Of a stretch of DNA of 14,295 nt, positions 4,732 through 11,622 are shown one piece after another (positions within the stretch are counted from its first letter, which is position 1; the number at the start of each line of letters is the position of its first letter). Origin of the DNA: an uncultured Clostridia bacterium. GTDB lineage: Bacteria; Bacillota_A; Clostridia; TANB77; CAG-508. A program made the position numbers and the translations under genes. The stretch covers positions 1 through 14,295 of the forward strand of contig CANQQF010000030.1 in NCBI GenBank assembly GCA_947625985.1, given 5' to 3'. The notes under the pieces are model-generated. The model was not told the DNA's origin and did no database searches. It saw only the letters and a program-made list of their open reading frames with translations.

Positions 4732-5109
4732 ATGAATAATAAAGAAAATAAAATAGATATATTAAAGGAAATTATAAAGGAAAATGAAGAATTAAAGGAG
4801 CAAAATAAAAAAATAGAAACAAAAAACGAATGGTTGAAGAAAAATATTGAAGATATCAATAATGATTGGATAAAAGACCATAACAAACAATATACAGAAA
4901 TTGAAACATTAAAGGCACAAATTCAAGAAATGCAACAACAACAAAAAGCATATACTACACCAATAGAAAGCATTGAACAACTTGAATATATAGAAAAAGC
5001 ACTTAACAAAAATAAAAAAATAGATATGAAATTTATTAGGAGTAGTATATCAATGTTATTAAAAGCAATGAAATATAATAAACTATGCGAAAGTCACAAA
5101 ACAGCATAA
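4732..5109 (+). CDS. Coiled-coil protein
   Basis: This encodes 125 residues from an ATG with TAGGAGGA. Residues 4-72 are a long, highly charged helix (Lys, Glu, Asn, Gln) with heptad-like hydrophobic spacing, so a parallel coiled coil is likely. The C-terminal 45 residues (IESIEQLEYIEKAL...FIRSSISMLLKAMKY) look like a small helical domain. No enzyme motif is visible. It could be a structural or partition-like accessory protein of the island; its function is unknown. Confidence 0.7.
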   Translation: MNNKENKIDILKEIIKENEELKEQNKKIETKNEWLKKNIEDINNDWIKDHNKQYTEIETLKAQIQEMQQQQKAYTTPIESIEQLEYIEKALNKNKKIDMKFIRSSISMLLKAMKYNKLCESHKTA

Positions 5110-5130
5110 AAAAAGAAAGAAGGAATAAAA

Positions 5131-5268
5131 ATGTATATTTTATATATTGTTAAAAATAAAAAAGATTTTCATGTTAGAACATTTAAAACTAAAGAATTAG
5201 CACTAAAAATATTGAATAATTTAAGAAAGGCAAATATTGGCGGATATATTGAAAAAATATACAAATAA
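5131..5268 (+). CDS. 45-residue basic miniprotein
   Basis: A good ribosome site (AGAAGGA, seven bases before the ATG) precedes a 45-residue frame. The pattern YILYIVKNKKDFHVRTFKT, a helix KELALKILNNLRKA, then GGYIEKIYK suggests a compact beta-alpha-beta fold with a basic surface. The next gene (5296-5427) encodes a similar strand-helix-strand miniprotein, so the two may be diverged copies. Unknown function. Confidence 0.65.
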   Translation: MYILYIVKNKKDFHVRTFKTKELALKILNNLRKANIGGYIEKIYK

Positions 5269-5295
5269 AAAAGGAAAGTTTAAAAGGTGGTAAAA

Positions 5296-5427
5296 ATGAA
5301 AAAATTTGAAATTTGGTACTATAAATATAAAAACTTTATTACTACAAAAATTATAAATGCAAAAGATTATAAAGAAGCAATAAGAAAAGCAAAAGTAAAA
5401 ACAATAATTGAAATAAAAGAAATATAA
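5296..5427 (+). CDS. 43-residue basic miniprotein
   Basis: The ATG follows AAAGGTGG at good spacing. The protein reads as a strand (KKFEIWYYKYKNFITTKII), then a helix (AKDYKEAIRKAK), then a strand (TIIEIKEI). It is lysine-rich and has no cysteines. The order strand-helix-strand and the DYKEAIRKAK helix resemble the preceding miniprotein and small phage or plasmid proteins that adapt to DNA or protein partners. No family is recognised. Confidence 0.65.
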   Translation: MKKFEIWYYKYKNFITTKIINAKDYKEAIRKAKVKTIIEIKEI

Positions 5428-5454
5428 GGATAGAAAGGTTAAAAGGTGATAAAA

Positions 5455-5676
5455 ATGAAATTTAATTATATGTTATTAGATAGATTAAGAACAGATTGTG
5501 ACTATTATTTAGGAAATGGAAATAGAAATAAAAAATGTTTATGGGCTGGAGATGAAGAAAAACAAATTGAAAAAATGAAAGAATTATATAATAGTTTTTC
5601 AGATGATGACAAGCCCGAATGGATAACATTAGAAGAAATTGAAAAATACGAAAAAGAAATGATAAAGGAGGCTTAA
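5455..5676 (+). CDS. LPD11-like domain protein
   Basis: This encodes 73 residues. The pattern FNYMLLDRLRTDCDYYLGNG at the start, NKKCLWAGDEEKQIEKMKELYNS in the middle and PEWITLEEIEKYEKEM at the end matches the LPD11 family (large polyvalent-protein-associated domain 11), which also occurs as a stand-alone protein on mobile elements of Bacillota. Its molecular role is not known; association with DNA-processing proteins of conjugative elements and phages is the usual context. AAGGTGA precedes the ATG; a GTG three codons earlier is part of the ribosome site and is rejected. Confidence 0.8.
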   Translation: MKFNYMLLDRLRTDCDYYLGNGNRNKKCLWAGDEEKQIEKMKELYNSFSDDDKPEWITLEEIEKYEKEMIKEA

Positions 5677-5679
5677 ACA

Positions 5680-5811
5680 ATGGAAAAAATAATTGATATA
5701 AAATACGCCATTTGTTGGAGAATGAAACAATTAATACATAAAATTATAAATAAACCAGTAAAAGGATATAAAAGAACATTAACAATAAAAGAGATATTAA
5801 AAGGAGGATAA
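5680..5811 (+). CDS. 43-residue basic miniprotein
   Basis: The ATG starts four bases after the LPD11-like gene and uses AAGGAGGCTTAAACA as its ribosome site. The product is short, basic and helical (AICWRMKQLIHKIINK), ending in KGYKRTLTIKEILKGG. The Gly-Gly codons double as the ribosome site of the next gene. The family is unknown; tight packing and a good start signal are the main evidence that it is translated. Confidence 0.6.
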   Translation: MEKIIDIKYAICWRMKQLIHKIINKPVKGYKRTLTIKEILKGG

Positions 5812-5815
5812 AAAA

Positions 5816-6007
5816 ATGGAATATATAAAAGAATTAGAAAAGATAAAAGAAAAACTAAAACAAATTGATGATAACCTATTCAATGAAAATAGATTTAAAA
5901 ATAAAAAAACAAATTTTAGAGTATATGCACAGAATAAAATATTATCAATCATTTTGGATTTAGAATGTTTAGAAAATGGTTTCAATGAAGAATTATTGAA
6001 TAAATAA
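5816..6007 (+). CDS. Small helical protein
   Basis: This encodes 63 residues. The first 20 form an amphipathic charged helix (YIKELEKIKEKLKQIDDNL), followed by a linker and a second helix with hydrophobic face (NKILSIILDLECLENGF). AAGGAGG precedes the ATG. It is part of the tightly packed miniprotein series leading to the translocase gene. No recognised domain. Confidence 0.65.
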   Translation: MEYIKELEKIKEKLKQIDDNLFNENRFKNKKTNFRVYAQNKILSIILDLECLENGFNEELLNK

Positions 6008-6036
6008 TAAAAATATTATAAAATGGAGGTATAAAA

Positions 6037-6210
6037 ATGGGATACAATGAATTTGTTAAATATATGTTTAGAATGGGTTTTAATTGGACAGATATTGAAT
6101 ATTATTGGAGACATCAAGACAAACTAGAAGAATTATTGACATCTAACAAGGAACTAACAGAGGAAGAACAAAAACAAAAAGAATTAAACGAATATATCGC
6201 AAATATATAA
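6037..6210 (+). CDS. 57-residue protein with aromatic helix-turn-helix-like segment
   Basis: ATGGAGGT precedes the start by six bases. The N-terminal half (EFVKYMFRMGFNWTDIEYYWRHQDKL) is unusually rich in Trp, Tyr and Phe and reads as two helices with a turn at GFNWTD, a layout seen in small DNA-binding or protein-binding domains. The C-terminal half is a charged helix. It is the gene directly before the FtsK-like translocase, with 16 bases between them, and may act with it. Confidence 0.65.
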   Translation: MGYNEFVKYMFRMGFNWTDIEYYWRHQDKLEELLTSNKELTEEEQKQKELNEYIANI

Positions 6211-6226
6211 AAATGAGGTGATAAAA

Positions 6227-7630
6227 ATGGAAGAAATAAAACAAGAAATAATTGACTTTTATAAAAACTATAATATTAATATATCAATAGAAAAAGTCGT
6301 TGAAGCTTATCAAGTTAATAGATATTTTATAAAACTAGACAGAACAAATAAAACAAGAATTACAAACGTTGAAAAACTTGTTGAAGATTTAAGCGTTGAA
6401 TTAGGAATAAAAAATATAAAATTTACAAAAGACTTTGAGACTGGCGGAATAGTCTTTGAAATACCAAAAAAAGACAGAAAAACATTATATTTAAAAGATA
6501 TTGAATATACAGACAATGAGAAAAAAGGCTTACAAGTATGTTTTGGAAAAGACCTAAACAACAATAACTATATTGTAAATTTATGCGAAACTCCCCACTT
6601 GTTAGTTGCTGGAACGACTGGAAGTGGTAAAAGTGTATTTATTAATTCAATACTTATAAACTTATTAAACAACTATAAAAAAGACTATTTAGAATTGTCA
6701 TTGATAGACCCAAAAAAGGTTGAATTGAGCATATATAAAAACTGTGAACAAGTAAAGGAAATCGCAAATAATTTGACAGACACAAAACAAATTTTAAAAA
6801 ATACCTTACTTGAAATTGACAAAAGATATAAAATATTAGAAAACGATAATTGTAGAAATATAGAAGGTTTCCAAAGAAAACACAACACGTACTACTCTAT
6901 GCCTTATAAGGTTATTATAATTGACGAATTAGCTGACATTATACTACAAGACAGACAAGAACAAAAAGCAAATAGAAAAAATCCACTGCAAGAACAAAGT
7001 CTTGAAAGTCTAATTTGCAGGATTGCACAAATTGGGCGAGCTTGTGGGGTTCATTTAATAGTCGCAACGCAAAGACCATCAAGCGACATCATCACAGGAT
7101 TAATAAAAGCAAATATTCCCTCACGTGTTGCATTTTCTGTATCAACAAAAATTGATAGTAGAGTTGTTCTAGATGACAGAGGAGCAGAAAAACTTACAAG
7201 TAAAGGCGATATGCTTTTTAAAATGGTTGGAGATGAAGAAGTACACAGACTACAAGGGGCTTTTGTATCAGATGAAGAAATTGAAAAAACAGTTGATGAA
7301 AACACAAATAAACAAGAATATGAAGAACTTAAAAAACGAGATGAAGAAAGAAGAAAAGCCAAATTATTAGAGCTTAAAGACTCAAAACAACAAGAGCAAA
7401 ACAAAAAACAAGAATATATAAAACCAAAAAGCGATATAATAATTGGAGCTTTTGGCTCATGGCTTAGTAATGCTTTTATATGTGTATTTAGTTGTATAAT
7501 TCCTTTAATAATAATGTTTTTATTAGCTCCACCTTTAGCAATTGGACTAGCAATAATTGGAATTATCGTAATAATATACGCATTACCTGCAAAAATCCAT
7601 AAAGAATTAGAAGCAAACAGAAAAACATAA
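6227..7630 (+). CDS. FtsK/SpoIIIE-type DNA translocase with C-terminal membrane segments
   Basis: This encodes 467 residues from an ATG with GAGGTGA; the GTG inside that site is rejected. Residues about 1-115 resemble the alpha domain. The motor follows, with Walker A GTTGSGKS (129-136), DPKKVEL (161-167), Walker B VIIIDELADI (229-238), and the FtsK signatures RIAQIGRACGVHLIVATQRP and DDRGAEKL. Such motors pump double-stranded DNA using ATP; mobile-element versions serve conjugation (TcpA, Streptomyces TraB) or segregation. The gamma winged helix is absent. Instead a charged linker (350-402) leads to two hydrophobic segments (about 413-434 and 436-454). FtsK and TcpA carry their anchors at the N-terminus, so this topology is inverted. 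It ends the island's operon. No relaxase is nearby, so it may handle double-stranded DNA. Confidence 0.9.
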   Translation: MEEIKQEIIDFYKNYNINISIEKVVEAYQVNRYFIKLDRTNKTRITNVEKLVEDLSVELGIKNIKFTKDFETGGIVFEIPKKDRKTLYLKDIEYTDNEKKGLQVCFGKDLNNNNYIVNLCETPHLLVAGTTGSGKSVFINSILINLLNNYKKDYLELSLIDPKKVELSIYKNCEQVKEIANNLTDTKQILKNTLLEIDKRYKILENDNCRNIEGFQRKHNTYYSMPYKVIIIDELADIILQDRQEQKANRKNPLQEQSLESLICRIAQIGRACGVHLIVATQRPSSDIITGLIKANIPSRVAFSVSTKIDSRVVLDDRGAEKLTSKGDMLFKMVGDEEVHRLQGAFVSDEEIEKTVDENTNKQEYEELKKRDEERRKAKLLELKDSKQQEQNKKQEYIKPKSDIIIGAFGSWLSNAFICVFSCIIPLIIMFLLAPPLAIGLAIIGIIVIIYALPAKIHKELEANRKT

Positions 7631-7657
7631 AAGAAACCTTTAAAGGCTTCTTTTTTT
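7631..7657 (+). terminator. Intrinsic terminator after the translocase gene
   Basis: AAGAA-CCTT-TA-AAGG-TTCTT hairpin (with one A/C mismatch pair) starts at the base after the stop codon and runs into seven T. On the other strand the same stem is followed by TTTTATG, so it may also stop weaker transcripts from the right module. Confidence 0.8.
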
Positions 7658-7903
7658 ATTGCTTATTTATATTTATATATATAATAGGCTATTTTTATTA
7701 TTTCTTTCATAAGGGCTTACAATCAATTTTAAGCTGTTTTTATAACTAATAATATAATCTGTTACCTTGATATTTTAGATGTCTCAAAATTGATTTTGAA
7801 GCGTCTTTTTTGATTGATATTTCAATAATTACATGCATTTTACAAATTATTATAAAATGTATCAAAATTTGTTTTGTTGGGAGAATTTTATACACAAAAT
7901 CAG
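7658..7903. other. Non-coding spacer with inverted repeats
   Basis: No gene is supported on either strand. TCAAAAT/ATTTTGA with a two-base gap (7784-7799) is a clear inverted repeat, and a related half-site CAATTTTAAGC lies about 65 bases upstream. It separates the convergent ends of the plus-strand island and the right minus-strand operon. Confidence 0.4.
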
Positions 7904-7976
7904 CCGTTCTAAAATTGCGTTCTAGAATTTTCCGTTTTAATTTTTCAAGCGTTCCAAAAATAAGCGTTCTAAAATT
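7904..7976 (+). repeat. Direct-repeat (iteron-like) array, core CGTTCTAAAATT
   Basis: Five copies of a CGTT-type repeat start at 7905, 7918, 7933, 7950 and 7965, spaced 13, 15, 17 and 15 bases. Two copies read CGTTCTAAAATT exactly; the others are CGTTCTAGAATT, CGTTTTAATTTT and CGTTCCAAAAAT. Three of the five are preceded by G. They lie in non-coding DNA between the translocase terminator and the right operon. Such arrays bind replication initiators or, near FtsK-like transfer proteins such as TraB, serve as recognition sites. Confidence 0.6.
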
Positions 7977-7993
7977 TTATTCGTTTATTTTTT

Positions 7994-8122
7994 CTATCTC
8001 CTATATTCACAATTTTTACACATTTCTTCTTTTTGTTTTTCTGTTAATGGTATTTGTTTAAATGCACATACATATACACCGTTAAAATCTCTTAACTCTT
8101 CACAATCTTTTGCTTTATCCAA
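7994..8122 (-). CDS. 42-residue cysteine-rich miniprotein
   Basis: A TTG start with GGAGG eight bases upstream opens a 42-residue frame directly after the stop of the preceding gene. Cysteines at 7, 19, 35 and 38 (the last two as CKNC) form a probable zinc site; the middle reads NGVYVCAFKQIPLTEKQKEEM. It is the last gene of the right operon. Small four-cysteine proteins recur in this window and are frequent in phage operons. The function is unknown. Confidence 0.65.
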   Translation of the reverse strand: MDKAKDCEELRDFNGVYVCAFKQIPLTEKQKEEMCKNCEYRR

Positions 8123-8368
8123 TTATTTATCCTCCAACAATTCTTTTATATCTTCAATTAATATATACTCATAACCAGACATGTTTATTGATTTCTTTTT
8201 TATAAGTTTTTCTATTTCATCTTTAGGTATTGAATTTTGCAATGTATATAATACAATTTCCATGGCTAGTTCATAATCACATAAATTTAAATTACAATTT
8301 GTTGTCTGAACATCCATAACTTCACTTTCTTTTAAGATTTGTACAGCCTCTTCTAATTCCATTTCCAT
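8123..8368 (-). CDS. Small helical phage protein, paralogue of the 2163-2453 product
   Basis: This encodes 81 residues: MEMELEEAVQIL, then a variable Cys-containing stretch, then AMEIVLYTLQNSIPKDEIEKLI and an acidic end LLEDK. The middle motif corresponds to AIETILNELEDSVPKKKIEDKL in the first gene of the left operon, so both belong to one family common in phages of Clostridia. AAAGGAGA precedes the ATG. The function is unknown. Confidence 0.75.
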   Translation of the reverse strand: MEMELEEAVQILKESEVMDVQTTNCNLNLCDYELAMEIVLYTLQNSIPKDEIEKLIKKKSINMSGYEYILIEDIKELLEDK

Positions 8369-8410
8369 TTTATTTATTCTCCTTTCTCATTTCTGATTTA
8401 TCTTCTAAAC

Positions 8411-8671
8411 TTAACATTTATCCTTCATCTCCTTATAAGCCAAATCTATCGTTTCCTTTATTTTTATATATCTTTCATTTTGTTTTTGTATAAATTCTTC
8501 GTATTCTTCCTTGCTTGCTGGTAAATAATAGCCATTATCATTTATTATTATGTATTTTTCTCTTAATCTAGCTAATTCTTTTCTAAACTGTCTTGGTGTT
8601 AAATTAGCTTTATTCATTAATACGTTTCTTGTTTCTTTATTCTGTTTTCCTATTGGAATACTTAATTTCAT
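8411..8671 (-). CDS. Putative winged-helix DNA-binding protein
   Basis: This encodes 86 residues. The segment TRNVLMNKANLTPRQFRKELARLREK followed by YIIINDNGYYLPASKEEY has the helix-turn-helix then beta-wing order of small winged-helix proteins, and a charged helix ends the protein. ATG with GAAGGAGT. A role in regulating or initiating phage DNA functions is plausible; no specific family is assigned. Confidence 0.65.
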   Translation of the reverse strand: MKLSIPIGKQNKETRNVLMNKANLTPRQFRKELARLREKYIIINDNGYYLPASKEEYEEFIQKQNERYIKIKETIDLAYKEMKDKC

Positions 8672-8693
8672 TTGTTTACTCCTTCAATATTTT

Positions 8694-8855
8694 TTAATGG
8701 CATTGTTTTTCCTTTAATGATTGCAATACTACTTGTAATGATCTTAAATCTTCTAAATCTAAAATAGCTGTTGTATCAATGTTGTTATTATTTATTTCAT
8801 CTTCACATAATTTTACTATTTCTTGTAAATTTTTAATTGCTTTTTCTAACTCCAT
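8694..8855 (-). CDS. 53-residue helical phage protein
   Basis: The ATG with AAAGGAGG at good spacing follows the terminase-like gene. The product is helical and acidic (LEKAIKNLQEIVKLCEDEI, then LDLEDLRSLQVVLQSLKEKQ). Its start resembles the MELEEA-type family of the 8123-8368 and 2163-2453 products but is shorter and lacks the Pro-Lys motif. Unknown function. Confidence 0.65.
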   Translation of the reverse strand: MELEKAIKNLQEIVKLCEDEINNNNIDTTAILDLEDLRSLQVVLQSLKEKQCH

Positions 8856-8858
8856 AAA

Positions 8859-9566
8859 CTAGTCCTCCTTTGGTCTATATACTCCATCTTCACCTTTAAC
8901 ACTTTCTATTGCTTTAAGGCTTTTTCCTGAATTTATTGCATCAATATTTGCAAGTATCTGTTTCATATCGCTTTCCATTTCATGTTTTACAATCTGAGGA
9001 GCAGTCTGCTCAACAAGTCCAAATTCTGATTTTGCTCTGAATATTGTTGAAATTTCTTTTATATCTCCTCTTTGTGCCATTGATAGATGTATATCCACTA
9101 AATAATCGTCTATTTTTTGCATTATTTCTCTACGTTCAGCATCTTCACTTTGTTTCCAGTTGTTATATACATTTGTACTTATCCCAGCAAAACTGCAAAA
9201 ATCTTCTTTTGTTGGTATATATGATGTTTTCTCATTTATTTGTTGTATAAATTGCTTATAATAATCAAATAATATTGCAAGTTCTGTTGTACTATATTTT
9301 GGAGATAATCCAACAATGTTTTTTTGACTTAATAATGATTTTAATTCTATTATTGATAAATCTTTACTTTCTTCCATATGTTTCAATTTATATGCTAAAT
9401 CAAACATTTTTTGTTCCATAATTTCTTTCAAGTTGTCTTGATATTCTTTTTTAACCAATTCTGTTTTTATTTCTGTCAATTGTTTTTGTTGTTTTTTTCG
9501 TTCTATTTTTTTAGAATCTAACGTTTTTTTATGTTTTATTCTACTTTCTTCTTGTTTTTTGTCCAT
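8859..9566 (-). CDS. Putative terminase small subunit-like DNA-binding protein
   Basis: This encodes 235 residues. The first 60 are a very basic, charged helix. Residues about 85-170 hold a helix-turn-helix domain with the pattern YIPTKEDFCSFAGISTNVYNNW, followed by a helix-rich part (DDYLVDIHLSMAQRGDIKEI, then IFRAKSEFGLVEQT). This arrangement, including the 'FRAKSEFGLVE' end, is typical of small terminase subunits of Bacillota phages, which recognise the packaging site and load the large subunit. No large subunit follows it here, and a transcription regulator remains possible. ATG with AGGGGGAT. Confidence 0.55.
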   Translation of the reverse strand: MDKKQEESRIKHKKTLDSKKIERKKQQKQLTEIKTELVKKEYQDNLKEIMEQKMFDLAYKLKHMEESKDLSIIELKSLLSQKNIVGLSPKYSTTELAILFDYYKQFIQQINEKTSYIPTKEDFCSFAGISTNVYNNWKQSEDAERREIMQKIDDYLVDIHLSMAQRGDIKEISTIFRAKSEFGLVEQTAPQIVKHEMESDMKQILANIDAINSGKSLKAIESVKGEDGVYRPKED

Positions 9567-9575
9567 ACAATCCCC

Positions 9576-10188
9576 CTAATTCTTGTTATATAAATTATTA
9601 TCTTGTTTTAATTTATCCATTGTTTTTAATATATCACCTTTACCTTGTATTGCTTGTACTATAAAAGCATTTGGATTTTTCATTTTTATGGAATCTAACA
9701 TTGCCTTTATTAAATATCTTCTATCCTTTACATTCCTTCTATTCTCTCTTGATTTTTTCTCTTCAATTATCATTTTCATTGCTTCATCATCTGTTAGTTC
9801 TTCCAAAAATTCTAATTTATGTAAAAATGTTTGATCTTGTTTATCAAACTTACTTACTTTCTCATCTTCTGCTTTTAAAGCTGTTATTAAACTATATCTT
9901 AATGTTCCAAAATCTCTTGCAAGTTGTAATATATCTCCTACATCGGGCATTTTTACTTTTGTATCTGCCTTGTCTTTTGAAGAATATATAACTGTTTTTT
10001 CTTCTTTTTGTTCAACAATTCTACTTTTTACACCTTTTAACTTTTTCATTTTTTTAGCGTACCATTTTCGTTGAGCTTCATTTCTCATTTTCCTAATACA
10101 TTCTGGTTCTTTACAATAATTTCTTTTCCTTCCTCTTTTAGGTTGTTCAATCTCACAACCGACAATATTTACATTTCACCTTTTTCAT
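9576..10188 (-). CDS. Zinc-finger phage protein interrupted by a +1 shift at CGG
   Basis: The ATG at 10188 overlaps the preceding stop (ATGA) and has AAAGGAGG. It encodes MKKVKCKYC, then CGG-TTG-TGA stops the frame. A +1 shift at CGG (TGT C GGT) continues with GCEIEQPKRGRKRNYCKEPE and CIRKMRNEAQRKWYAKK, completing a textbook zinc ribbon (Cys-X2-Cys, later Cys-X4-Cys). The remaining 170 residues are charged and helical, with a central segment PDVGDILQLARDFGTLRYSL. Without the shift only the part from 10088 could be made, from an ATG lacking a ribosome site and lacking the zinc site. The finger probably binds nucleic acid. It could be a recoded gene, a pseudogene, or a sequencing insertion of one C. 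Confidence 0.65.
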
Positions 10189-10490
10189 TCCTCCTTTGCA
10201 AATTCTCTATATTCTTCTTGTTCCTTATCTCTAATCTCTGCTACTTCATTATTTTTTAATTCAGGATATTTCCTTTGCAATTTTCTTCTTGCTCTTGTTA
10301 TGGATTCAAAACTTATTCCTTTACTTTTTGCACTAAACATTACTTGAGCAAATGTTTTGCCTACTTCAAAAGGATACAATTCTCTAATTACTTCTAAAAT
10401 CAAATAGCAATCATCTTCTCTTGCTAATTCAGATTTCCTTAATATCCCTTCAACAACCTTTTCTAAATTTCTTAATCTTGCAATTTTCAT
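10185..10490 (-). CDS. Small basic phage protein with arginine-rich helix
   Basis: This encodes 101 residues. The N-terminal helix (RLRNLEKVVEGILRKSELAR) is followed by a Asp/Tyr-rich core (DDCYLILEVIRELYPFEVGKTF) and a basic helix (ITRARRKLQRKYPEL) ending in a charged tail. The shape ARRKLQ...YPEL recurs in small phage proteins of replication modules, but I cannot name a family. ATG with AAAGGAGG; its stop overlaps the next start (ATGA). Confidence 0.65.
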   Translation of the reverse strand: MKIARLRNLEKVVEGILRKSELAREDDCYLILEVIRELYPFEVGKTFAQVMFSAKSKGISFESITRARRKLQRKYPELKNNEVAEIRDKEQEEYREFAKEE

Positions 10491-10494
10491 TTGT

Positions 10495-10662
10495 TTATCC
10501 CTCCTTTAAGAATACCCCATCTTGCATTTCTGTTCCTGTTATTTCAAAAACTTCTTCTATATAAGAACCACTTTCAAGAGGGTTATCATCATTTAATAAA
10601 ATCAATACTTCCTTATCTAAATCAAGTTTTTCTAATTTATCTATCAATTCTCTAACTTTCAT
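10495..10662 (-). CDS. 55-residue small phage protein
   Basis: The frame starts in a TAATG junction with the end of the RusA-like gene and uses GAGAGGTGG as ribosome site. It reads MKVRELIDKLEKLDLDKEVLI, then DDNPLESGSYIEEVFEITG. The acidic beta-strand pattern resembles small phage proteins of unknown function that often accompany replication genes. No catalytic motif. Confidence 0.65.
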   Translation of the reverse strand: MKVRELIDKLEKLDLDKEVLILLNDDNPLESGSYIEEVFEITGTEMQDGVFLKEG

Positions 10663-11051
10663 TATTCTTTCCACCTCTCATAATTTTCTACTTTTGTTAT
10701 TTCTACCTCTATATGAGGATTTTGTTTATCATATAATACCAAGCTTCCATCATGGCTAGCGACTATATCTCTATTATCATCAACTATTACATTTGCTTTT
10801 ACTAACATATCATCTAGTGCTTCTAATAAATTCGTTAAATCTACTTTTCTTTTACTATCCCTATAAAATATTGCTTTAATATTTACAGGATAATCTATAT
10901 TTTTTCTGTACTTGCTTGGTATTAATAACAAACACTCTTTTTCAAATTCTCTATATTGTTTACTAGGTATTAACATAGGTCTACCTTTGCACATTATTAT
11001 TTGAGAACTATTTTTCTTTGTTCTGGGCTTTGTGTTTATAACAAATTTCCT
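10662..11051 (-). CDS. RusA-like Holliday junction resolvase without a clear start codon
   Basis: Conserved parts fit the RusA family: an N-terminal INTKPRTKKNS, then YREFEKECL, then DLTNLLEALDDMLVKANVIV followed by DDNRDI with the acidic residues that bind metal, and a closing strand IEVEI. RusA cuts four-way junctions in phage DNA before packaging. About 129 residues, usual for the family. The expected start, seven bases after GAGGTG, reads AGG where ATG would be expected, and no ATG, GTG or TTG has a ribosome site. A TTG eight codons upstream (11075) opens the frame but has no ribosome site. A one-base deletion (ATGAGG to ATAGG) or an unusual start could explain it. Confidence 0.8.
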   Translation of the reverse strand, partial: RKFVINTKPRTKKNSSQIIMCKGRPMLIPSKQYREFEKECLLLIPSKYRKNIDYPVNIKAIFYRDSKRKVDLTNLLEALDDMLVKANVIVDDNRDIVASHDGSLVLYDKQNPHIEVEITKVENYERWKE

Positions 11052-11256
11052 ATTTATCCACCTCAACTTTTTCAATAATTGGTTGTTTATTTATAATTGA
11101 TACTCTATAAAAATTGTATTTATTTTTATCTATATTTCTATTGGTAAACAATGCTTTCAAATGTGCTAATTTAACATAAGACACTTTGTTAGCATAAAAC
11201 CCCATACTATTAAATATTTCTCCTGTTTCTTTGTTTACTGCAAAATATAATTCCAT
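11050..11256 (-). CDS. Small phage protein of unknown function
   Basis: This encodes 68 residues. It begins MELYFAVNKETGEIFNSMGF, a beta hairpin seen in other small phage proteins, followed by a helix VSYVKLAHLKALF and a strand NFYRVSII. GGAGGA precedes the ATG. The stop region overlaps the GAGGTG that should serve the RusA-like gene. The function is unknown. Confidence 0.7.
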   Translation of the reverse strand: MELYFAVNKETGEIFNSMGFYANKVSYVKLAHLKALFTNRNIDKNKYNFYRVSIINKQPIIEKVEVDK

Positions 11257-11257
11257 C

Positions 11258-11416
11258 TTATTTTTCCTCCTTTAGTGCTTTATAATATCTTTCTTGCCAA
11301 TCACTATATCCTGGTATAAATCCGTTACAATGCTTTACTCCATTGAAATCCTCTAATTCTAATCTATTACAGCCATAGCAAAATTTACAAATCACATCTT
11401 CTTCTAACTGTTTCAT
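11258..11416 (-). CDS. 52-residue cysteine-rich miniprotein
   Basis: The start overlaps the preceding stop (ATGA). Cysteines at 10, 13, 16 and 30 (CKFCYGC and later KHCNGF) suggest a zinc-binding or redox motif, then a basic helix (WQERYYKALKEEK). It is packed between two other small phage genes. No family is recognised. Confidence 0.65.
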   Translation of the reverse strand: MKQLEEDVICKFCYGCNRLELEDFNGVKHCNGFIPGYSDWQERYYKALKEEK

Positions 11417-11622
11417 AATTCAAACCCTTTCAATATTTCAGTACTTCCTACATATTGATATTTTTTTATTTTTGTAATTAAGTCGCCTAATTTATCTTGT
11501 ATTTTTAATATTTCTGGTAGCCATTTATCTACTTCACTTCTATGTTCTTCGCAATACTTACAACCATTGTAATATCTTATTAAATTGTGATTATATTCTT
11601 GTTTTAATTTATCTAAATCCAT
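11413..11622 (-). CDS. Small helical protein with CKYC motif
   Basis: This encodes 69 residues. MDLDKLKQEYNHNLIRYYNG is followed by CKYCEEH and a long helix (VDKWLPEILKIQDKLGDLITKI). The single CXXC plus a nearby His could bind metal, or the Cys may be incidental. This helical pattern is common in phages of Clostridia. It overlaps the preceding gene by ten bases and has AAGGAAT as ribosome site. Confidence 0.7.
   Translation of the reverse strand: MDLDKLKQEYNHNLIRYYNGCKYCEEHRSEVDKWLPEILKIQDKLGDLITKIKKYQYVGSTEILKGFEL

Noticed and set aside
7810..8061. Open frame on the plus strand over the repeat array
   Set aside because: No ribosome site; it overlaps the repeats and the opposite cysteine-rich gene, so it looks like a shadow of AT-rich sequence.
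10662..11051. AGG read as methionine (codon reassignment) to explain the missing RusA start
   Set aside because: AGG falls at conserved arginine positions elsewhere, for example RIAQ in the translocase and SPFR in the primase-type protein.
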